A stretch of 17,954 nt of DNA from Geosiphon pyriformis. Its lineage: Eukaryota > Glomeromycota > Glomeromycetes > Archaeosporales > Geosiphonaceae. Of this stretch, positions 1 through 9,618 are shown one piece after another. The position numbers were made by a program, and so were the translations under genes. The notes under the pieces were generated by a model that was not told where the DNA came from, searched no databases, and was given only the letters and a program-made list of their open reading frames with translations. How positions within the stretch are numbered: the stretch's first letter is position 1; each line of letters begins with the position of its first letter. The stretch is taken from assembly GCA_016748015.1 (NCBI GenBank), contig JAAOMT010000052.1, forward strand, positions 4,670 through 22,623, in the 5' to 3' direction.

Positions 1-646
1 TTCCTTGATCTTGAGAAGTACCAGTTCCAGTATCATAACAACGTCCCAAGAAGAATTGTCCAAGAGAATCTTTTGCGTTCGCTGCTTTCTGATATTCCAA
101 AAATGCTTTTGTTAAATTAGGGATAGTTCCAATCCCATGTTCTAAAGAAAAGCCGAATAAAATATTGTCTATCGAACGCTTTGGATTTTTCTTATTCAAG
201 CAATTGAACAAATTTTCAGGTGTTTTCTGATTGCGCACAAGATATTTTTTCACTAATTCAGCAACTTTTGAATATTCAATAGCTGGAAAAATGGCCAAAT
301 TTTCTTTGATAACAATCAATGTTCCTTCAAGCCAGTCGAGGGTTGAAGTTGCGTTTTCAGTTGATGATTTCAACCAAAACAAGTAGATTATTAAGCCTTG
401 AATATTTTGTATGGGTAAAGAAAGAGTTCGTCTTGCTAATAAATAAGGATTTCAAACTCTAATCACATTCCTGAAAAGGCTAGGCCTTGAAAAATTAGAA
501 ACGTTGAAAACAAACAACTCCTCGGCCAGATTGATTAAACGGGTAGAGATCGTCTGGGAACTCAAATGTGATTGTCTTATTGCTATTTTAATTTAAATGA
601 GATTTTTTCGCGTAACAATCGAAATGCTGCCTTCAAAAAAAATTCT
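1..646 (-). pseudogene. Sel1-like repeat protein, 3'-truncated by the window edge, with in-frame stops
   Basis: On the minus strand one frame reads from about 646 down to the window edge, broken only by TAA at 593-595 and TGA at 452-454. The last part contains two Sel1-like repeat signatures: a segment with FGFSLEHGIGT, then KAFLEYQKAA, then FFLGRCYDTGTGT. Sel1 repeats are helical TPR-like scaffolds for protein-protein contacts and are massively expanded in Glomeromycotina. Upstream residues such as NPYLLARRTLSLP and LFWLKSS look like the non-repeat N-terminal part of such proteins. No in-frame ATG lies between the TGA and the window edge. The TGA would fit a Trp codon (TGG to TGA); I found no intron in the right phase that removes it. 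The gene continues beyond base 1, so its 3' end is unseen. The island is visibly richer in G+C than the DNA after 650. It could be a live gene with unusual splicing, but a pseudogene is more likely. Confidence 0.72.
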
Positions 647-679
647 TAATATCAAGAAAAGGTATATCACTCTACTTTA

Positions 680-2455
680 TCAATGATAGGCTTTAATAAT
701 AAGTTTAAGTAATTTCCTTGGCTCTCACTGGTGTAAATTTTATCTTGGATTTTTGGCGTGTCGATACACCAATTTAATTAAACATTGTTTAGAAACTGTT
801 TAATGAATTTTATCATGGAAAAATCCTTATTCAATGAAGCAATTTCAATGAGAATGCGTGACATATAAATTAATTATTTCGAGAAAATCACATTATCAAA
901 AGCTAAAATATTTGCCAAATTTTCGTTTTAGTTTACTCTGAATCGGACAATAATATTTATTAAAAATATTTTAACATATAAATAATAAAAATAAAAAATA
1001 TAAGAGTAAATGTGTTAAAACACACATCAAAAAATTATTGATCTGTTGCATTTTGGCAACTAAAATTAAATCTGAAGAGTTGACAAAAGATTGTTTATAT
1101 TATAAAAATATAAAACTAAATTTATGGTGATAAATTATTTTTATTACTTAATACTCTTGAATTAAAAATAAACTAAAATTTATTACTTTTAAAGATAATT
1201 TAAAAAACAAAAAAAACTTATAAAAATTGAAAAATTAATGAGTAATCATTTCAAATGGCTTAAAATATTTTTGCTTTAATAACTACAATTTATTTATAAA
1301 TAAACTGTTTTTTATTCATTTTAATTACTTATTAATGTTTTTATCTGGTTTATTGTTATAAAAACTTGTATTAGTAAGTTTTTTCATATTGTTATAAATA
1401 AAACATAAATTGGCTTTTTTGTAAAATTTATTTTAAAATCAAATTTTAGACTTGAGTTTTTACAGTTAATTAACCAGATAATTTGAGCACATAACAATAA
1501 ACTAACCAACCAAATTAAACAATAAATTAAAACATTAAAGTTTTGTTATAGCCAAAAAAAAACAATTTATAATTTAAAGTCAAATGATTAAAAACTTTAA
1601 CACTATTTTTGCATATAAAATTAATTATCGGGTCAATGTTTTATTTAACAAGTTTTTAAAATAAACAATAAAATATTATTACAAATTAACTAATTTAATA
1701 TAACAGCAATAATTTAATAAAATCTTTTGAGAACATTTTTTGATGTTATCAAAAAAATATGATACTAAATCTTAAAAAATTATATTTTGTAAATTAACAA
1801 AAATTTTAAACTATTTCTATTATGTCAATATGTTTTATAAATTATTTTGTACACATATATAATTTTAAAAATATTATAAATTGAAATAAAAAATTAATTA
1901 AAATTAAACGTTTTATCAAATTAACAATTGTTTTTTTTAATTAATTTTTAAAACTATCAAACATTAATTGTTAATTATTTTATTAAAATCAATTAGAATT
2001 CTAAAAAAAACATTTTTTTTTTACTTGATTTAAAACCAAGTATAAATCTTGTTTTTAATTTTTAAATAAAAAACAAATTAAAATTTTAATTAATTAATAA
2101 AAATTTTACTTCATGTTTTGTAATTATTATTTGTTTTATAAAACAATTCAATTTTGAAAATAGTTATAAAAAATATTTTATATTGTTTTATTTTTTAATT
2201 AATTTTAATTTTATTGGGTATTTATTATATTAATATTGAAAATCTTTTATTTTATTAAAATAATTATTATTTTTAAATACTAAGAATATTTTTTGTTATA
2301 AAATTAAATATTTGTTTATTAAACAATAAATTTATAGTTTATATGTTAATTGATTGATTACTTCAATAATTTAAAAATAATTGAATTTTTCAATATTGAA
2401 ATTTTTTGGTTGATAAATTTTTTATATTTACTGTTGCAATTGCTTTTATTAATAA
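680..2455. other. AT-rich gene-free stretch
   Basis: Almost pure A/T sequence with homopolymer runs and no open frame of useful length on either strand. I see no tRNA, no recognisable transposon protein and no tandem array. The one notable structure is a nested set of inverted repeats at 1341-1503, listed separately. Confidence 0.7.
1341..1503. repeat. Nested inverted repeats in AT-rich DNA
   Basis: TTATCTGGTT (1341-1350) is the exact reverse complement of AACCAGATAA (1472-1481). The overlapping GTTTATTGTTAT (1348-1359) is the reverse complement of ATAACAATAAAC (about 1491-1502). One left arm therefore has two adjacent possible partners. This may be the remnant of a small inverted-repeat element, or chance in low-complexity DNA. 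Confidence 0.4.
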
Positions 2456-2753
2456 ATAATTGAGGAAGAAGGGAACAGCCAAAATATTTTAATGGAAATC
2501 CATCCGGGAGCCGGAGGAGATGAGGCTGGTTTATTTGTGAATGATTTATATTGTGTGTATGCTAATTTTGCTGTAAAAAAAGGTCGAAAAGTCGAAATAG
2601 TGGAAAGTAAACTCAGTTATGAAGGCAGTTTCTCAAATTTTTCTTTTCTGATAAGAGTAAAAAAGGGTTTTTAACTGTATAAAAAATAAAGCCGGAGTTC
2701 ATCCAGCCCAAAGAATTCCTCGCACAGGAAAAAATGACAAACTACATTTATAA
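2456..2753 (+). pseudogene. prfA: Fragment of a bacterial-type class I peptide chain release factor (RF1)
   Basis: The frame from 2456 to 2671 encodes an RF1 PCRF-domain segment with the hallmark IHPGAGGDEAGLFVNDLY, then FAVKKGRKVEIVE and SYEGSF. A stop occurs at 2672-2674. Reading continues in the next frame (2667-2750) with AGVHPAQRIPRTGKNDKLH, which matches the RF1 stretch usually ending GVHRVQR(I/V)P-TE---(K/R)(L/I)HTS. RF1 recognises UAA/UAG and releases the finished protein. The start of the protein and the catalytic GGQ region are both missing, and one frameshift lies near 2665. The island is richer in G+C than its flanks. The origin could be the fungus's own mitochondrial RF1 or transfer from a bacterium; Mollicutes-related endobacteria live in these fungi. 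I infer the second as possible, not proven. The gene symbol refers to the family. Confidence 0.8.
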
Positions 2754-2919
2754 TTATATTTAAAAAATGTTTTTACCGGTTTTTTACATAATGTTTTTTT
2801 AAAAAAAATTTCAATAGTAATAATAAAAAATTTGTAGCAAATTCTTAAAAAAGTTTTTTCTTTATTTAATAATAGTTTTTTAAAAAATTATTATACATAT
2901 TATAAATTGGAAATAATTC

Positions 2920-2937
2920 CGGGTGGCTGGTCACGTG
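2920..2937 (+). repeat. CGGGTGGCTGGTCACGTG motif, copy 1
   Basis: An 18-nt GC-rich word in otherwise AT-rich DNA. It recurs in the same orientation at 16971-16988 with two G-to-A differences. It contains a CACGTG palindrome. It may be a conserved end or core of a dispersed repeat; no flanking homology between the copies is obvious. Confidence 0.55.
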
Positions 2938-3194
2938 TAGAAAACGCATAATTCACATTTATATTAAATTTTGTTATTAAGAACAATTTGGAAAGCATTT
3001 TTTTTCGAAATTTAATAAGTGCAGATTAATCTTTCGTTATTTTTAAATAATCTTTGTTAAACTTAAGCCCTAAACTGATCCATTATTATTGATAATATGT
3101 TTTAATCTATAAGTTTTGCGCAAAAATGGTAATGTTCATAAAATTGTTTAAGACATATGATTCACATAACACATATTATATATAAGTTAATAAA

Positions 3195-3285
3195 ACTAAG
3201 CTAAGCTTTAAAAATTTTGGCTTAAATTCAGCTTGAGCTCAACTTACTCGAGCTTTGTACCAAGCTAACTTGGCTCTTTTAAAGT
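3195..3285. repeat. AGCT-rich palindromic patch
   Basis: Six AGCT words fall within about 90 bases, including the perfect palindrome TTGAGCTCAA, the palindrome CTCGAG, and a small hairpin CCAAG-CTAA-CTTGG. The patch stands out sharply from the surrounding AT-rich DNA. No function can be assigned; it may be the edge of a degraded repeat element. Confidence 0.4.
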
Positions 3286-3466
3286 TCCAGGTAAACAAAC
3301 CTTTATTTTTTGAATATACAATTATAAAATTTAATAAAATTTTATTTTTTATTATAAATAATATATTAAAAACACATGTATATTAACCAATAAAATTTAA
3401 TTATATAAATAAAAACACGTGAAGATCATCATTTAAAATTTCGGACTGATCTACATTTTTGATGAT

Positions 3467-3488
3467 TATAAATAGTTTGCACCATAAT
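3467..3488 (+). promoter_or_regulatory. TATA-box-like repeated element, copy 1
   Basis: TATAAATAGTTTGCA followed by CCATAAT. The same 22-nt block, with CC replaced by TT, occurs at 10315-10336. TATAAATA is a canonical TATA-box word, but no gene is recognised downstream of either copy. Just upstream, ATCATCA (about 3425-3431) and TGATGAT (about 3460-3466) can pair around the intervening 30 or so bases. It may be part of a dispersed non-coding repeat and not a working promoter. Confidence 0.35.
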
Positions 3489-3794
3489 CATTCAATTTTT
3501 TTCTCCTATAGATTCTCATAATTTCTTTAAAACTTTCTACCTTACTAGAAATTCTTTGGGCAACTTTATATCATTATTAAAATAAGTTGAAACTTGTCTT
3601 GGATTTCTAGCAGCTCATTGTCTTTTTGTTAATTTCTAATATAAATAAAGAAGTATTAATATTTCAAAATTTTATTTGATTAAAAATTTAAATGCGGTTG
3701 AGATAATTATTTGTTCTGCAAAACGCTATTATTAAAAAGCCTTCAATTGGTAAATATTCGTAAAATTGAACCCCACTAATGAACAATATTTGAA

Positions 3795-3811
3795 ATATAT
3801 ATATATATATT
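3795..3811. repeat. (AT)n microsatellite
   Basis: An uninterrupted run of about eight AT dinucleotides, followed by homopolymeric T and A tracts. Confidence 0.85.
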
Positions 3812-4579
3812 AAATTTTTTTTTAAAAAACTTTTATTTAAGACTAAATTTATTTTCAAACACCTTTAATTTGTAAACCAGGCATTGTCGAGCCAACATTA
3901 TTTAGACCAAGACAGTCAAATATATTTATTATGAATGCAATATCCAAGGAAACAATTAACACTTTATTTATCAGTTAAAATTGGTATTTTAAGTTATGAT
4001 TCTGAACTTTTTTTGGTTTGATTAATTTTTAGTGGAATATGGATTTGATTTATCCAATTAATTATAGTAGGAGAGGTATAGTTTATATCTAGTTTTTTAC
4101 ACTTTTGAATTATTACTTTAGAGGCTAATTAGCTGCCGCTCTGGTTTTCTTGTATCAAAAAATAAAAAACTGATACCATACAAATTCCAATAATAATATT
4201 AAATTTTCTCGGAAAATCAACCTTGAATCGTATTTGATTATTAAAAAGAACCTATTTTATTGATTTTTAAGAAGGATATAAAAGAGTTTTATAGATTATT
4301 TATAATTTTTGAAAGATACACTAAAAAAAAATTATATGTATCAAGCTTAATTGTTTGTTTAGAAAATCTCATTTAAATAATATAAATGAAGTAATCGATA
4401 ATATAATTTTTATCCTCTTTTTGAAAATATTTTTCCTAAAACACTATATAAAATTTTAATTAAATCTAATTTATAAAAAAATCTATTATATTTTATTTTT
4501 TGTTATATTAAAAAATTATTAATTACCTTAAAAATCTTTAGAGCGCAACTTCATTCACCATAATATTATTTAAAAATAG

Positions 4580-4726
4580 CACTCTCTTCTTCTTAATAAT
4601 AATTCTCTTCAGCATGCTGACAAAAACGTTTTTTTTGGATTCAACTTTGAAAGTATTTTGAAAAGAATCATCACCAAGAAAGAACTAGGAAGAGATTTAA
4701 AAGTTAACAAAGAACTGTTTTTATAA
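4580..4726 (+). other. Possible short coding remnant, unidentified
   Basis: Forty-eight codons are open between TAG (4577-4579) and TAA (4724-4726), in a patch clearly richer in G+C than its neighbours. The translation includes FFGFNFESILKRIITKKEL and then GRDLKVNKELF, a plausible charged helical sequence. There is no convincing start codon and I do not recognise the family. The minus strand over the same patch is also partly open, so even the strand is uncertain. Confidence 0.25.
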
Positions 4727-4841
4727 TACTCAAAAACACATAATTATATTATTTACATTAACAATGTTTTTTTTTAATTAATTAATAAATAAAATATTTT
4801 GGTCTATTTAAATAACATATAATATAAAACCAAATACAGTA

Positions 4842-6981
4842 TTACAAAGTTTGAATATTATTTAATTTGTCTAATTCTTCAAGAATATTATCTGGAATTC
4901 TTCTATGAGATTTATATTTTTTTATAGCATATTCTATTAATTTTCCACTAAGATCTTTTCTATAAAGATTCATATAACACCAACATTTTCTTGAAAATCG
5001 TCTAATAGTTATTAAAGATACTGATTTAAAACTTTCAGGCACTGTTCTTTGTAATTCTTTTCATGAATATTCACATTTGCTATGTACATATCTTTTAGCA
5101 GCTCCCTAATATCTTTCAATAAAATTTAATTCGCAATAAAATTTTGGAAAAAAAATGCACTTATGTCTCATACTTTTGATTAATTATTCAATTACATTTT
5201 TTTGAGCAAAAAAATTAGATTTCAAAGATATTACTCGATGTGCACAACAAGAAACTCTTGAAGAATCTTTTGTATTTTTGACATTTTAATACTAATTCTT
5301 TTAATGCCCATTTTCCTCATTCTATTAATACTTGTTTAATTCCTTTAAGCAATTCTCAAAGTTTTTCATCTGAATATGTTTCCAGGAAGATCATCAATTG
5401 TAATTAATTATCTAATCCAAAAGAAGTATCTTGTATCAATGATTGCTTTCCACCTGGACTTAAATTCATCCTGCTTACAATTAAAGCATCTTTACTAAAT
5501 GCTACATGATTAAAGCTATTATTAAAAGTAAATACAGCTGTACAATCTGAATATAATTTCTCAAAAATTGGAATTACTTTATATTTAATTTGTTTAAGAA
5601 GATGGTTTGCTGTCTAATAACTATTTTGATTTATACCAGGTTGCAAATAGTATCATGTCTCTTCTGGTATATTAGAATAGTTTTCTATATCATTTTGTTG
5701 TAAACGTAAACGTCTATCAATTTCAGTTAGAAATTCACTAACCATGATTGATCTTCCATTTCCTTTTTTTCTTAGTGGCAAATTTTCATGTTCAGCCCAT
5801 ATGCCATGCTTGCCATCATTTGAATAAAAAATACATTCATCATGGACTACAAGAACTCTTTTTTTCTTTTCATTAAGTAAGTTAGGATGTATTTGATCCA
5901 TAAATTCACCTTCATACTTTAACATATATTTTTCATGTTCATATATTTTTTCTAAAAATTTTTTTCGAGATTGCAAAACATCATTTCTTTTATGTCCATC
6001 ATAATATAAGCCTTGATGCTGTTGTTAGAATGAATAACCAAAAATTTTGAGCCATTTTATTGCAGGCATAAGACTAATAATTTTTTCTTTCATTATTCCA
6101 ATATTAGAAAACAATTTATGTTCAATGAATTTTTTAAATATGGCTAAAGTGACATTGAAATTTTGGTTTCTAATCCAAATATGACATCTTTCCACAATGT
6201 TTTCATCATCAATTATTCTAATTGTTTTTTGGTGTTTTCCATGTTTTGATGTTGGAAACTTATCATTAAGCAATCAATACTTTGCAAAATATTGAATTTT
6301 TCATGCTTTCTATATATTACCATCAATAAAAACCTTTTGGGCAATTTTCAAACTGGCATTAATTTTTCCATGTCTATTATTATTATTTAACAAGGTAAGA
6401 TATTCAAAAATAGCTCTTTTTTAATTATATTTGAAGACAGTTAACTAAGCATGTTGTTTTTCTAAATGTTTTTTTAACTCTTGCCCTTTTTTTATTTGAT
6501 TAGTATACAGATCAATCTTACTTTCTGAATTGCTTGAAGATTCATTACATTCGGGCCATTGTAAGTCTGTAATTTGAGCATTACTAATATTAAAAAAAGT
6601 AGTAATTTTTTTAGTTCTAGCTGCTGCTTTGATGAATAAACTATTTGGTTTATATTTATTGTAATAGGTTGACTTTGGTATCTTTTTTGTCATGTAAAGA
6701 CTTCACTTCTTTTTTTTTAGATGGTTGTCATTTTTCTATACTAAACTAAGTTTTTTTAATTTTGTATTTATTCTAATTGTGGCTTCCATATCTTTTGTAT
6801 TATTCTATCTACTGTCATCATTGTTGCCCCACTTTCTAAATCTAACATCCAGTCTGTTAAATTTATTTACTTCAATATCATAATTATTTATTGAAGTGGT
6901 ACGATGTGTTTTTTTATATGATCCTTTTGCATTTCTAATTTGATTTTTAGCTTTTCTTTTTCCTTTAAAATTAAGTGGCAT
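4842..6981 (-). pseudogene. DDE transposase pseudogene (DNA transposon remnant)
   Basis: A nearly full-length transposase reads from ATG at 6981 to TAA at 4842-4844. In order: a basic N-terminus (MPLNFKGKRKAKNQIRNAKG, 6981-6922); STYYNKYKPNS and KKITTFF (about 6670-6590); a helical stretch with KASLKIAQ-like sequence; KHGKHQKTIRIIDDENIVE (about 6255-6190); GLYYDGHKRNDVL (about 6015); the catalytic strand VLVVHDECIFYSNDGK and PLRKKGNGRSIMVSEFL (about 5855-5735); SRMNLSPGGKQSL (about 5475); and CELNFIERY with the likely third acidic residue (about 5120), ending KSHRRIPDNILEELD. This is a DDE (Tc1/mariner/IS630-like) family abundant in Rhizophagus genomes; the superfamily label is inference. The copy is dead. 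There are frameshifts near 6820, between 6700 and 6450, and near 5290, and many in-frame stops, including TAA after YSF, TGA after PEET, TAG after NQNSY, TGA after QVLIE, TAG after IERY and TGA after CEYS. From 6273 to about 5290 one frame is kept despite the stops. No clear terminal inverted repeats were found. Confidence 0.88.
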
Positions 6982-7149
6982 TTTTTTATATAATGTGATG
7001 TTAATCTAGTGTGTAATTAATGCTTAGACAGAATTAAAAGATTTAAACTGTGTAATGTTGTACAATAAAATTGTATTACAATGGAAATGGCGTTTTTAAT
7101 TCAAGTATATATCTATTTTTTAAATCTTTTTGGTTCCAATTTAAACTTT

Positions 7150-8160
7150 AATTTCTGTTTTGTAGTTCTGAATAAGAAGCAATCAAAAAAAACGCCTTCA
7201 GCATTTATCAAAAAAAATTTTTTTTGAGATTGGGGAGATCATCTGAGCCAAAAATTCAGATAACATCAATAAAAATAGTTACCACAAAAACCTCTTTGAC
7301 TTATGACAAAGAATTTAGGCAAAAAAGTTTAATATTGACAATTAAATAACCAACTCAAAAGAAACCCAATTTTCAAATTGAAACCAATCCCTCAGAGCTG
7401 ATAAAAGATTTATTGCAAATAATTGTTGATCAAAAAGATAGTAAGTAAAGATATTTGAGATAGATTTCAATTTTAGTATTACAGCCTAGTTGTAACCTCT
7501 TATTTTCATATTCAGTGGTCAACAATATGCTGAATTATTTATGAATTTACCATCCAAAAAAGAATATTCAGAATATTATAATGTGATTGAAGAACCAAGA
7601 TCCTTAAACATGATTGAGATTGGTACTATGTACTTCTTTCTCATTGGTCACTTAATACTTGACATATGTTTTTTACATCACATCAGTAGAAAATTCGAAA
7701 AAAATATTATCTATTTATGAATTTGATCAGAACTTGCAATTGATTTCGAAAATGCCATGTATTTTAATGATAATTCACACATTTTCAAAGATGCCAAATT
7801 TTTACAAGTGAGAAGTTTATTAGGCCTTTACAAAAAAATCTGGGTTTTATCTACTTAAATTAATACGTTTTATACATTTTTTGCATCAAAATGAATTCGT
7901 TAGAAAATATACAACACTAACAAAAAAGAGCTATTCAAGTTTATGGGCTTTAAGACAACTTCAGTTCTTTCAATCAAGGTAAAGCCAAAGATCTTTCAAT
8001 TACAATCTGATTCCTCTAAATTAACACCAACTGATGTAAGTTTTTTGATTACTGTGATAAGTTATTATATTGTTACAGTTCAAGAATTTAATAGGAATTA
8101 TAAATAATATAAATTAGCCAATCATGAAATAGCACAGCAACAATTTATAAAAAGAAATAA
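7150..8160 (+). pseudogene. Bromodomain protein fragment with introns, frameshifted
   Basis: A remnant of a chromatin protein. Part one (about 7180-7440) reads KKQSKKTPSA, then EPKIQITSIKIVTTKTSL and NPSELIKDLLQIIVDQKD, with one in-frame TAA. GTAAGT at 7441 and an AG at 7515 bound a likely 75-nt intron. The bromodomain follows: QQYAELFMNLPSKKEY, SEYYNVIEEPRSLNMIE, a 64-nt GT..CAG intron (7623-7686) whose removal joins ATTG to TA exactly in frame, IYEFDQNLQL, then FENAMYFNDNSHIFKDAKF in a frame one base off (break near 7744). GTGAG at 7808 looks like the next donor. Bromodomains bind acetyl-lysine on histones; PSKKEY..YY..I..P and NAM.FN are typical. The basic linker before the domain recalls the C-terminus of Snf2/Sth1-type remodellers (inference). 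A further open stretch (7903-8035, with LQSDSSKLTPTD), a 43-nt intron-like segment (8036-8078) and a Gln-rich tail may belong to the same gene. Kept introns argue against a retrocopy. Confidence 0.72.
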
Positions 8161-8171
8161 TTTACAAATAA

Positions 8172-8308
8172 CAGCAAGCACTATTTTACAATAGCAGCAA
8201 GCACTCTCATGCAATAGCAGCAAGCACTATTGTGCAAAAGCAGCAAGCACTATTGTGCAAAAGCAGCAAGCACTATTTTACAATAGCAGCAACCACTATT
8301 TAGAAATA
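8172..8308 (+). repeat. 23-bp minisatellite, about six copies
   Basis: Tandem units start at 8172, 8195, 8218, 8241, 8264 and 8287, each beginning CAGCAAGCACT. The two central units are identical. The array starts where the preceding reading frame becomes Gln-rich, but 23 is not a multiple of three, so each unit shifts the frame and the array as it stands cannot encode a regular peptide repeat. The central units contain GCAC-TATT-GTGC, a small inverted repeat. Confidence 0.9.
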
Positions 8309-8627
8309 ACAGAAATAGAGTATTACAAGACGTTATTTTGTAAAACAATAATTATATATATATACAATAGTTTTTAATAATGAAGAATAAAACAGCTTCA
8401 ACTTAAAGCAACAAATATCTAAATAAAATCTTATTCAAAAAGAATTAATAAAAATAATAAATTGAATGAACATCACAATTACGAGATTAACAATAGAATT
8501 CACATACCCTCTCTAGTGAATAAAACTATCATTCTATTTTTGAACTCTTTGAAAGAATAATTTCTGATCAAAATTATTCACGTGGTTACTAATTAAATTG
8601 AAAAAACTTTATTATATACTTAGGAAA

Positions 8628-9050
8628 ATGGCAAAAAGGCCATTAACATTCCATGTTTCTAGATTAAAGAAACACATTAGGCAATTGCAAAAATAGCTTC
8701 AGAAAAGACCCCAGACAGCAGGTAGATTTCAGATTAGCCTCTAGAAAAAAGTACACAACATACAAAGACAACTAGAATTAAAGAGAAGACTTACATCACA
8801 ACATCAAGAAAAAACTTTCAGTACATTATCATTAATATCCAACACAAAAAAATTGAGAAACTCACAAGAGACTGATTGCAATTAAAACGGAAGATCAACA
8901 ATTAAAATATACCAAGAAAACACTCCTGTAATAATATATTACATTCTAATAAGTTATTGAAATATTCAACAATTGAAATTTTTTTACAGCCTAAAAAACC
9001 AATTCTAAAACTAAATCATGATTTGGTCAAATACACAATAGGTATTTTAG
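8628..9050 (+). pseudogene. Unidentified basic, Gln-rich coding remnant
   Basis: From ATG at 8628 one frame runs for over 100 codons to about 8952, interrupted by TAG, TAG and TAA but with no frameshift. Recognisable blocks are MAKRPLTFHVSRLKKHIRQL, QKRPQTAGRFQISL, KKVHNIQRQLELKRRLTSQH and NGRSTIKIYQENTPVIIYY. The first half is rich in Lys, Arg and Gln and could form a coiled coil. AG at 8622-8623 just before the ATG, and TTTTTTTACAG at about 8979-8989 before PKKPILKLNHDLVKYTIG, look like splice acceptors, so this may be an exon pair. I do not recognise the family; a DNA-binding or transposon-associated protein is possible. It lies downstream of the bromodomain remnant on the same strand but no link is shown. 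Confidence 0.4.
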
Positions 9051-9618
9051 TCATTATATTTTTCTTTGGTATAATTCATCATTCAAATATTAAATTTAAC
9101 CAGAAACTTTTATTATAAAGAATTTTGTATATTTCTTAGATCCAAGCAATTTTTTGAAATGTAACATTATAGTCATTAAAAAGTTATTTGTAAATTTAAA
9201 GTAAGTATTTACATTATAATAAAAATGATACTGGTCAAAATTTTCAAAGTTGCTTACTGTTTTTTATCTTTCATAAATTGCAAAAACAATTTGCAAATTC
9301 TTTTTTTTTAGACCTGATCAAGTTAATTTTTAATCATAAATACTATTCTTATGCTTTATATTTTTAAGCTTTTAATCATTTCTCTCATCAGACAAAACAC
9401 AATTTATTTCTAAAATTTTATGAAAAAGAAGTGTTCAAAACATCAGTCATTGAAGAACATATGTTGCATATATGATGCTGCAAAAAAAAATAAGCCATCT
9501 ATAATTTACTGCAGAGTTTATTTATTAAAAAATTAATTGTATTAATTTTTTTCATAAATTTTGAGCCACACCCTTGCTTTAAGGTATAAGAGTTGAGGTG
9601 AGTAATCAATTTTTTACA

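Larger units (their letters stand above)
2754..4579. other. Gene-free AT-rich stretch with short repeat motifs
   Basis: No protein family is recognised on either strand. The stretch holds the GGGTGGCTGGTCACGTG motif, a palindrome-dense patch near 3195-3285, a TATAAATA-containing element at 3467-3488 that recurs at 10315, and an (AT)n run at 3795-3811. The minus strand around 3420-3570 has about 50 nearly open codons, but I cannot assign them. Confidence 0.6.

Noticed and set aside
3066-3076. Telomere-like CCCTAAAC
   Set aside because: Single occurrence, not tandem.
4836-7083. Terminal repeats of the transposon (GTATTACAA at 4839 and 7073)
   Set aside because: The two words are in direct, not inverted, orientation and short; no inverted pair or target duplication was found.
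8172-8308. CRISPR-like array
   Set aside because: Contiguous 23-bp minisatellite without unique spacers, in eukaryotic DNA.
8628-8960. Possible reassigned genetic code (TAG/TAA read as Gln), since the frame looks perfect apart from these stops
   Set aside because: The transposase and TLDc remnants have TGA as well as TAG/TAA stops at expected Trp and Arg positions plus frameshifts, which is ordinary pseudogene decay.
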